Position numbers and translations under genes: made by a program
In this document: positions 56,801 through 64,000 of the stretch, piece after piece
How positions within the stretch are numbered: position 1 is the stretch's first letter
Layout: every line of letters starts with the position of its first letter
Notes under the pieces: model-generated
The model's database searches: none
Seen by the model: only the letters and a program-made list of their open reading frames with translations
What the model was told of the DNA's origin: nothing
Assembly: GCA_049999725.1 (NCBI GenBank)
Contig: JBNGIS010010495.1
Location: 69,269 to 133,268, forward strand
Reading direction: 5' to 3'
Origin: Haplomitrium mnioides
Taxonomy: Eukaryota > Marchantiophyta > Haplomitriopsida > Calobryales
Length of the DNA stretch: 64,000 bases

Positions 56801-58340
56801 GACAACTGCGGGTGGAGGGGGGTTTGTGCCTAGGCGAAGGGATGCATCGAGCCTTCAGCTGAGTGGGCAATGGACCACCACATACCCCTCCTTCTTACAT
56901 TGGAAGCATAATGCGGGCAGTTGGCCATAACCGCTCTTCCGTGGCTCTAGACAGTTGGAGGAAATATGGCCTAGCTGGCCACATTTCCAATAGACCATAA
57001 TTGTCATTGGGGGTGGTCAATTGGCAGCCCATTGGTTTTCTGGCCCTTCATTTCCCCTTGCAGACCTGCTCAACATGGTATGAGGCCCCCCGTTGATCTA
57101 GTATACTGTCTCCGGGGCCTCCTCCATCACATAATCCACCTCCTTCCTCACATACTCCGGTGCCTCCTCGTGCACATAGTGTACTGCATTATTCTCTGTT
57201 GGGCATTTTTGAGGAGAGTGTCCATGCTTGTTGCATCATACGCACCACACTCCGACTCGTTTGGTGGGCAGCGAGCGGCCATTTGGTTTTGATTCCTGCG
57301 AGTAGGATATTCATCGCCTCCATTTTGGTGCTCAGCTCATCAACTCGATCCCTCCCCTCTTGCTTTTTGCTCGTCTCGAGTTCGGGTTTGCTCCTTCTGG
57401 ACTTCCCTTTGCTAGCCCCCTTGCGATTATGCACTTCTCTCTCCTTGGCTTGTTTCTTCTTCTTCATATCTTTCCATTTTTTCTTCTTCCGGGATGACCA
57501 GTCCTCCTCTGAGCTGCTGCTGTCTGAGTCACCCTCGCTCTCCGAGGTGGACGCGGAACTCTCATCCGTCTCCTCTCCGCTATGTGAAGTGTCTAAAGAG
57601 TCATCAGACTCATACTTGGCTCTTGCTTTTATACGGGACCTCGTGATTGCAGCCTTGACGTGGGATCGGGCTGCATTGACTCCCTCCTCTAGAGTCTGCG
57701 AATCAACTTGCCTCACCCATGTCCCAATTCCCTTGGGCAGGGCTGCTAGGAACCACACTATTAGCATCCTATCTGTGGCTGGCGAATTTAGCTTCCGAGC
57801 CACCTTCTTAAATCTCTCGAGGAATTTTCATACATACTCTTTCTTCTTCATCCTAGGCTGACTCATTTTGATATGCGCCTCTATTTCCTCCCTGATCCCC
57901 ATGAACTCCACAATGAACACAACCTTGAAAGCTCCCCAGTCCCTCTTGACGTTATCTCGCAAATCCTTATACCATGGTTGGGCCTCTCCCTTCAAGACCG
58001 CTGGCAGAATTCTGAATTTCACATGGCTTTCTCAATTCACTACCGTAATATTTTCCACATCATCCAGCCACGTATCAGGGTCGTCTTTCATACGCCTTTT
58101 GAAGGATTTGTATTTAAATCTGCCCCTTAGTCCACAAGGGGGTACGGGGTTGGCCATCCCAGCACTATACAAGAACAATTCTACCCACAAGTCGATTCCT
58201 TCCTCCACTCTTCCTCAACAGGCTCACAACAAGGTGCTCTACTTCTCGGAATTCTCCTACACAATTCGACTTTGGGTCCTTGTACACAAAGTGATAGCTT
58301 GGCTTCGGGTTGGTCTCAGGCTTTCTGCAAATCTTTTGCC
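56800..58340 (-). pseudogene. Gypsy-4 gag with three zinc knuckles
   Basis: The capsid part has LPAVLKGEAQPWYKDLRDNV and FIVEFMGIREEIEAHIK (58.0-57.9 kb), the retrotrans_gag pattern. Next come ARKLNSPATDRMLIVWFLA and LPKGIGTWVRQV, then an acidic Ser/Glu run and a Lys/Arg-rich run (57.6-57.4 kb). Three knuckles follow: CVWCNKHGHSPQKC (57.25 kb, intact), YWKCGQLGHISSNC (56.98 kb, first Cys to Tyr) and CFQCKKEGYVVVHC (56.91 kb, His to Tyr). A 233-codon plus-strand ORF over this region is only the antisense shadow. Confidence 0.8.
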
Positions 58341-58363
58341 CTCCTTCTAGCGCCAAAAATTTA
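58338..58363 (-). other. Primer-binding site of gypsy-4
   Basis: Read on the minus strand after the LTR end (CAGTGACA) comes TAAATTTTTGGCGCTAGAAG, followed by GAGGGC. It is the least altered PBS of the family here. tRNA identity not assigned. Confidence 0.65.
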
Positions 58364-61355
58364 TGTCACTGCCCTCCTTCAAGTCTTAACCTTTACAGGT
58401 ACCACTTAGAAGGCAGGAGAGGACAAAAATAGGGGCAATAGTTTTTTTTTGTGAGATGGCCTCTATCTAGTTATTACTTTGACGCTTTAAGGAACTCTTC
58501 TTCACCTTACAAGCCTTTCCTCTCTTCAACAATAACTTCAGCAGCCAAGCTGCTCATCCACACTCAATACCAAAACACACATACACAAGGACCAAGGTAC
58601 TCATATGGTAATATACAATATAATTCAAGGGTCCCAAATCTGAACCCAACCACTTTGCATACAAATCAAGAGCAAAATACCATACTCCAAGTATCACGAA
58701 ATAATGCTAATGAACCTGACTCCCCCTTTGCAGGCCTTTGCAGGGCTATTTCAGGATCCGAACAAATGGAATACCTGTTTGCTCCTAGTCTTAAGTGTTT
58801 CTTATACAATAGAACAAAATTCAAATCTAACAAACACACTCATACACAATTACAAACATCTATGCCCTGCACTTCACCAAACTCCTATGCCTTACCGAAC
58901 TACAGGGACTAACCTCCCCAGCATACTCCTCCCTTCCTCAACTCACAACCTCCTTTCCATCTCCCACGCACACACCCTTCTTCCAGATAGTGTTTTAACT
59001 TCCCTCGCGAGAAGCCCTAGATTTACTTCCTCAGACTTGGAAGAGGATTTCTTTAACTTCCACCTCTAGATAACAGTCCTCTCGACTATTGGCAACTCAC
59101 TCCACCTCCGAACCCTAAAAAGATCTTCTCCATAGTGCATAGGCACTAACGCAGCCCCTCCCTTCTCGACACAACTTGAAAGATTGGACCAGAGCGCACT
59201 CCGAGCACTTCAGGGTTTGACGCTCCTGTATAGATGATGCAAAGATGACTCCAAGATCCCACTTGGCAGCCCCTCTTGAATTCTCAACAGATGAGATCCC
59301 CTTCAATTTCCCGTATCGATTCACCTCCGCTACTAGTCCACCCGCAGGGATGAGTCCACCTAAATTGCCCAAGCCTCTAGAGCTCGTTGCTTAGCGATTC
59401 TCGGCACCCTCTTGTCCACCTCCACCCCTGCTAGCCCCCTGCACGAGTACACTTGCCTCATGTAAATTTTCAATAGAATCCCTTTTGCCTTACCTCGTTG
59501 TGTCTCCCTGTCCCGAGATCGCTTGCGCATCTCTAGCTTGCATGCACACCAACCCAATCAATGTCGCAGCGCGTCGATCTATACCTCTTGCGCTTTCACC
59601 CCTACATATCTGCCTCATTTGTAAAGATCGTTGTTCCCGTTGGCCTCGAGCTCTGGACATGGCGACACCTGTCACGCCTATTTACAGAATGATCCAAGTA
59701 CAACGGTCAGTTCCGAGGTCTACGGGGTCTGGTTCAAAGAATCTTGCGGACTAGGATTCGAAAGATTTCCGTAGATCCAAGTCTGAAGAATCCCATGGAG
59801 CCGAGTCCGAAGAATTCCGTGGAGACGAGTCCGAAGAATCCCACGGATCCGAGTTTGATGTTGACTTTTCCTCCGTGGTTGCTGTCCAACGCCGTCTTCA
59901 ACTAGGAAGCTTGATTGCCGCATTGACCCTGATCCACAATTGACCATAGACCCAAGTTCGAAGAATCCAATGGACTGGGGAGTCTAAAGGATCCCTCAGA
60001 CTATGAGTTTCAAGGTTGACTTCTTTTGTGACTACTTTCCGACGCCGTTTTTAACGGGGAAGGTGGACCGCCGCACTAACATGAGGTTTCTAAGTTGATC
60101 GCATGAGATTATGGAATATGCCTCAGACAAGGAGTCCAAAGGAACCCACGAAACCTCTGGGCCCGCAATTGACTTGGTTCCACAGAGCACCGTCCGACTC
60201 CATTTTCCACAAGGAAGTTAGACCTCTACCTTTGACCAGCAACTCCGAAGTTGACCGCAAGAGATTTCGGAATATTCCTCGAACACGAGTCAGAGGAAAC
60301 CCACAAAACCTTTGGCCCCACAGCTGAACTAGTTCTGCACAGTACCATTCAACGTTGTTTTCAACGGGGAAGTTGGACCACCACCTTTGACCAGCAATTC
60401 TGAAGTTGACCAGAGTCCGAAGAATCCTACGGGCTCCTCCAGAGTGCCATGTGTCCTAGGTAGCGCCCTCCGACGCCGTTTTCAATGGGGAAGCTTGACC
60501 GTCTCACTGACCATAGGTTCCGAAGAAGATCACGAGCGCCTCCACGCCTGCCACGTCTTCGCTTAATCTCCTAGACACCTCTAAGGACGCCATATTTCCA
60601 CAAAGGCCCTCACACACTCCCACACCTGCCACGTCTCCGCTGAATCTCCTAGACACCTCTGAGGATGCTACATTTCCGCAAAGGCCCTTGGACACTCCCG
60701 CACCTACCACGTCTTCGCAAAAGCCCTACGAACCACGAAGTCCGAAGTGAGTTTGGACCTCAGTACAGCCTATTGACACTTGAGGAAGTGAGGCGTCCCT
60801 CAATCCTTGTCTTCATTGCTACTTGCAAAGGTCCTTGCCCCCTCCTTTCTCTTCCCAATTCTTGCTCCTAGATCGCGGCTATCAGCAAACGTACGTTGCA
60901 GCATTTCCCTTGCATGCGGCCACCTCCACTCCTGTCGCTCATCGATCTCCGCCTCACAACTCTGATCCTCCTCCTTTGGTCCCCAATCCTTCTTCACTTC
61001 CGAGGTCACCCTTCCTTCCCCCTCTCAGTTGATTGCCACTGGTGAGTGCTCCGTTCCTCTCTGCTAGGACCTCGATTCTTGCATCCCGATGATACTTGCA
61101 GCCTCTCTTCCGCTTCTGTCAAATTTTAGTGGTCCCCCCCCCCCCCCCCCCCCCCACTTGCTGCCAGGTACCGCTCCCTTTTCCAATTCCAAAGTGATCC
61201 CATTCCACTCTTAGATCCAGACGATCCGCTCGTACTCACTGATTGGAGTTAATCCGTTGCTTCCGAGGTACTTAACACTTACGAGAGAGGAATTGTTCCA
61301 AGGCCACCTTCCATTCCATGAATTCTTCCCTAGTACCTCATGTCACTGGCTGACA
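58364..61355 (-). repeat. 5' LTR of gypsy-4, complete
   Basis: It runs from TGTCACTGCCCTCC to TGTCACTGGCTGACA (plus-strand reading), 2,992 bases with TG...CA ends. It contains the same CpG-rich subrepeats as the 3' LTR (59.7-60.72 kb) and a 22-C homopolymer at 61,134-61,155, where the other LTR has only five or six C. ORFs inside (for example 58,451 plus) have no domain. Confidence 0.85.
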
Positions 61356-62400
61356 AATCTCCTCACAAATTCCTTATACTTCATTTAGAGTTGTCCCATC
61401 TTGATTAAAGCCTTCGTCTCCTCTCCAATGTTTTTGTGCTTCAACACAAATTCAAACCTATGGACTCCTTACTCCCTCTTGATATTATCGGGAAGGTCCA
61501 TATACCAAGGTTGTGCCTCTTCTTTAAGTACTGCTCAAAGGATACCAATTTTTACATGACTCTCCCCATTCACCATTGCGGTATTCTCCTTATTATCTAG
61601 CCATCCATCAAGGTTGTCCTTTGGTCATTCTTTGAAGGACATGTACTTGAATCTAAACCTCAACCTTGAAGGAGTTACCAGATTGGCCACTATAGCAATA
61701 GACTAGGACAATTCTACCAACAATTCAATACCCTCCTCCACAATTTGTCTCACCTCTTGACCCCTTTTGACCTCGTGCAATGTAGTTTAGCGTACATCAA
61801 GATTTTAGTTCCTTCAAGTTTCACAATCCTTATGCCGACACAATCTTGATGAGTTGTAAAATAATAATTTGGTGCCAAGTTGATTGCAATGCCCTCCTTT
61901 TAATTTATGTCATGTCCCTCTCTTTGTCCTTAACATCCAACGATGCAATTTCTGAGAGAAGGGGTGACAAACTACTACAAGGTAATTTATATGGCGGCCC
62001 TAAAACTAGTGTCATTACCTTACCTTACTTGACAGCTTGCACACTCAACAACAACCCCAAGCAATCAAAGACCGTCATCCTTTTTCACCCACAACACCCG
62101 GACAAACCAGAAAACTACAGCAGGATATTCGCAGTACATCAAGATTTCTTGGTTACAATCTGAATTCAAGATTTCAAATATACACTTCTAAGAAGAAAAG
62201 TGTGTACAATTCAAGCAAGTTAGGGTCCTTCTCTTCTCCAATTCAACTTTTAGCTCCAACAACCAAGAATTCATGGCATGCTGCTATTGTTTGAAAGTCT
62301 AACAGAGCCAGCTACTCCAACACCCTCTCTCTATTTCTCACCCCAATCCTCTCCTACTTTGGCGTATTCGTACAAAATTTTATTTTTCTCTTGTGAAGTA
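61356..62400 (-). mobile_element. Gypsy-3, third surviving block (gag 5' part, PBS, LTR start)
   Basis: On the minus strand the gag capsid region (61.70-61.36 kb) aligns with gypsy-4 at 58.13-57.83 kb: for example the codons for an AQPWY-like and a KGEA-like block lie in TTGGTATATGGACCTTCCCG. It ends at GTGAGGAGATT, the insertion point of gypsy-4. To the right a damaged PBS (CCCTCCTTTTAATTTA) precedes an LTR starting TGTCATGTCCCTC at 61,908. That LTR fades out after roughly 0.4-0.5 kb, before transposase sequence of copy A, so most of it is lost. Confidence 0.65.
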
Positions 62401-62559
62401 ATTTTTCTCTTCAAGGTCACCTAATTATTATGAAGGTTTTTCTTATTCTCATATATTTAAAGATTACAAACTAGAATGTGAATTCTTTTTTTGATTTTCA
62501 ACCTACTGTGTTTGAAAATTTGATCATTTTTCTTTGAATATTCTTTGCGTTTGAAGTTA

Positions 62560-63545
62560 TCTTTTGAAAATTGAGACATCAAAACATGTTTCACAAAATT
62601 ATTTATATCGTTTTGGTGATTTAGATGATGTATTCAAATATAATTGTCAATTATTTCTTTATGGTGACCAAGAAATGAAAGAAAGAGCAAAACTTGCAAA
62701 CCATCAAAGAAAATATTATGCCAATGGTCAAAAGTACTTGGGCATTGTGATCGATGGAATGGATCAAAAGAAAACAAAATCCTCAAAATGGCTTTCACCA
62801 CCAAAAAACACTGATAAAGATTGTTTGGTGGGTGTGCATGTTGTTAGTGCATTAATATTCAATCATGTTCTTTCTTTAAGGGATCTCTTAATCTACAAAA
62901 ACTTGAGAAGTGACTCCAATTTGACATTAATGTATTAAATCAAATATTATGTGACATTGAAGGGTCATTGCCTCTTACCTTATATCTTCATTTGGACAAT
63001 ACAACATAAGAGAATAAGAATTCCATCTTATTTGGATATCTTGGTCTCTTTATTGCCAAGAATTTTTTTCTGAAAAATTAAGGTGGGATTTCTCATAGTT
63101 AGCCATACTCATGATCAATTCGATGAAATTCTTAGCATATTCTCCAGATTCTTGAAATGAGTTAAGGCTTTCATAATAATGAGTCTTAGCAAGGTGTAAC
63201 AATTGTCTTATAATCCTAAACCTCAAGTAACTCTTATAATAGAGACTTGGGATTTCAAAATGTTTTTGCAACAACGTCTTTCTCATGTTCAAAGGATACA
63301 TGATATTACCTTCAATCAACAATTCAAGTCCAAGTTGAGCAATTCAAAGGCAAAAATTTGAAGCAAAACATTTTTAACATATGAACTTTGGTTACCTCTC
63401 ATTGGTGTTTGTCAACTCAATAATCTACCTGAAGTGGATATAGAAATTTTTAGCTCAATGCTGATTCTTTTTAAGACATATTGTGAAATCAAACGATCTC
63501 AAAAGGAAGAAAGAAAATTTGACGTGGAGAAAGTCGTTTTTGTGA
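62560..63545 (+). pseudogene. Transposase-like remnant of copy A (core exon)
   Basis: It aligns with the copy B transposase in the opposite orientation. LANHQRKYYANGQKYLGIVI then DGMDQKKTK keeps the Asp lost in copy B (62,753). DCLVGVHVVSALIFNHVLS follows, then, after frameshifts, LHLDNTT.ENKN (62,990-63,020), KIKVGFLIVSHTHDQFDEI (63.08-63.13 kb, G of GHTH to S) and MFLQQRLSHVQRIHDITF (63.26 kb). The C-terminus has FSSMLILFK and a basic tail. Upstream exons seen in copy B are absent here. An LTR begins 50 bases past the end. Confidence 0.75.
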
Positions 63546-63597
63546 AGAGAACAACATAAGTAAGAAATGCTACAAGCATTTTAGATATTCTAATATT

Positions 63598-64000
63598 TGT
63601 CACGCCTCTCTTTTGTTCTTTAACACCCAATGATAACACTTAGGGAAAAAAAATTGTGACAAAGGATTACATGGTATTTTGTGAGATGGCTACGGAATCC
63701 AAATTATCACTTTCAGATCTTAACAAGCCAAAGCTCCACTTTGCAAGCCCATCCTCTTTTTCGCAATCACCATGACAAAACAGACCCACACTCTTCTCCA
63801 CTTACCCACCAAGCAAACAAACATTTGCTACTCAATACTTGAAGTTGGCAAAGACTTCTTTCTCATGACATGAGTTAAAGATGTAAATTGTACAATGGCA
63901 TGTGGAAAACGACTACAGTTTTGTCTCGCTCCGAGGCATTTCCTTTGCTTATAATAACCAGTAACTCTCCTCCACTATGAATCTAAAGTATTCTTCTGCT
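63598..64000 (-). repeat. Start of another gypsy LTR, running out of the window
   Basis: TGTCACGCCTCTC followed by TTAACACCC resembles the plus-strand start of the LTRs at 61,908 (TGTCATGTCCCTC...TTAACATCC) and 58,364. TTTTGTGAGATGGC at 63,677 also occurs at 58,450. It interrupts copy A beyond the transposase, which explains why no right terminus of copy A is visible. Confidence 0.6.

Larger units (their letters stand above)
49660..61355 (-). mobile_element. Gypsy-4: youngest Ty3/gypsy element, nearly full length
   Basis: On the minus strand: 5' LTR (58,364-61,355), PBS, gag, PR, RT, RNase H, IN, PPT and 3' LTR (49,660-52,529). The LTR copies are similar along about 2.8 kb but clearly diverged, so it is not recent in absolute terms, only the youngest here. 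Its pol frames are longer than in the other copies (174-codon RNase H-IN, 141-codon RT, 204-codon gag pieces). The element lies within gypsy-3 gag: the right flank GTGAGGAGATT (minus strand) is gag sequence as at 8.52 kb. The 3' LTR lacks its last ~230 bases. Confidence 0.85.

Noticed and set aside
57160-57861. 233-codon plus-strand ORF, the longest in the window
   Set aside because: It is antisense to the acidic/basic gag region of gypsy-4; Ser/Leu/Phe-rich composition is the mirror of Glu/Lys codons. No domain.
58451-58912. 153-codon plus-strand ORF
   Set aside because: Lies wholly inside the 5' LTR of gypsy-4. Its partner sequence in the 3' LTR does not preserve the frame.

Overview
This window looks like a repeat-dense, heterochromatin-like stretch of a large plant nuclear genome. 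It holds no recognisable intact host gene, rRNA, tRNA or CRISPR. Nearly everything is a decayed transposable element: one Ty1/copia remnant, four Ty3/gypsy elements of one non-chromodomain (Athila/Tat-like) family with 2.5-3 kb LTRs, several orphan or solo LTRs, a long AT-rich tandem-repeat array, and two copies of an unusual DNA transposon. The species cannot be fixed from sequence alone. Large LTRs, heavy nesting and a 100-N assembly gap suggest a draft assembly of a large land-plant genome (fern, gymnosperm or similar).

Layout. 1-2.83 kb: LTR-like DNA. 2.85-5.39 kb: Ty1/copia gag-PR-IN remnant (-). 5.39-14.89 kb: gypsy-1 (+), with a 5' LTR, PBS, gag, PR, RT, RNase H, IN, PPT and a truncated 3' LTR. 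14.89-19.25 kb: gypsy-2 (+), missing its 5' part and integrase core. 19.25-21.43 kb: unassigned. 21.43-28.80 kb: degenerate ~44-54 bp satellite, interrupted by a 3.16 kb solo LTR with a perfect ATTAA target duplication. From 28.80 kb on is one nested structure.

The nested structure. The outermost layer is DNA transposon copy A. Its left terminal repeat is at 28,804, it carries a methyltransferase-like pseudogene (-) at 29.7-34.43 kb, and its transposase remnant (+) appears far away at 62.56-63.55 kb. Into A went gypsy-3 (-), which now survives as three blocks: 34.43-37.84, 49.23-49.66 and 61.36-62.4 kb. Into the gag of gypsy-3 went DNA transposon copy B (37,837-49,224, 11.4 kb) and, separately, the youngest element, gypsy-4 (49.66-61.36 kb, -). 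Copy B itself took in a gypsy LTR at 43.89 kb.

The system of most interest is the DNA transposon. Copies A and B have opposite overall orientation but the same plan: short terminal inverted repeats containing GCTACTTTGAACCA, and two divergently transcribed intron-containing genes whose 3' ends face the termini. One gene encodes an RNase H-fold transposase-like protein with motifs ENKN, GHTH and GMDQ (resembling what I recall as the DUF7869 family). The other appears to join a ParB/sulfiredoxin-like domain (GGNHS) to a beta-class amino-DNA methyltransferase, with a DPPY-type motif before a C-terminal FxGxG-type motif. Introns and spacers of both genes carry arrays of an imperfect palindrome of the form CCTATGCnnGCATAGG / GTCCATGCnnGCATGGAC. 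A plant transposon carrying its own ParB-methyltransferase would be notable. Both copies here are pseudogenes, so intact relatives elsewhere in the genome are the decisive test.
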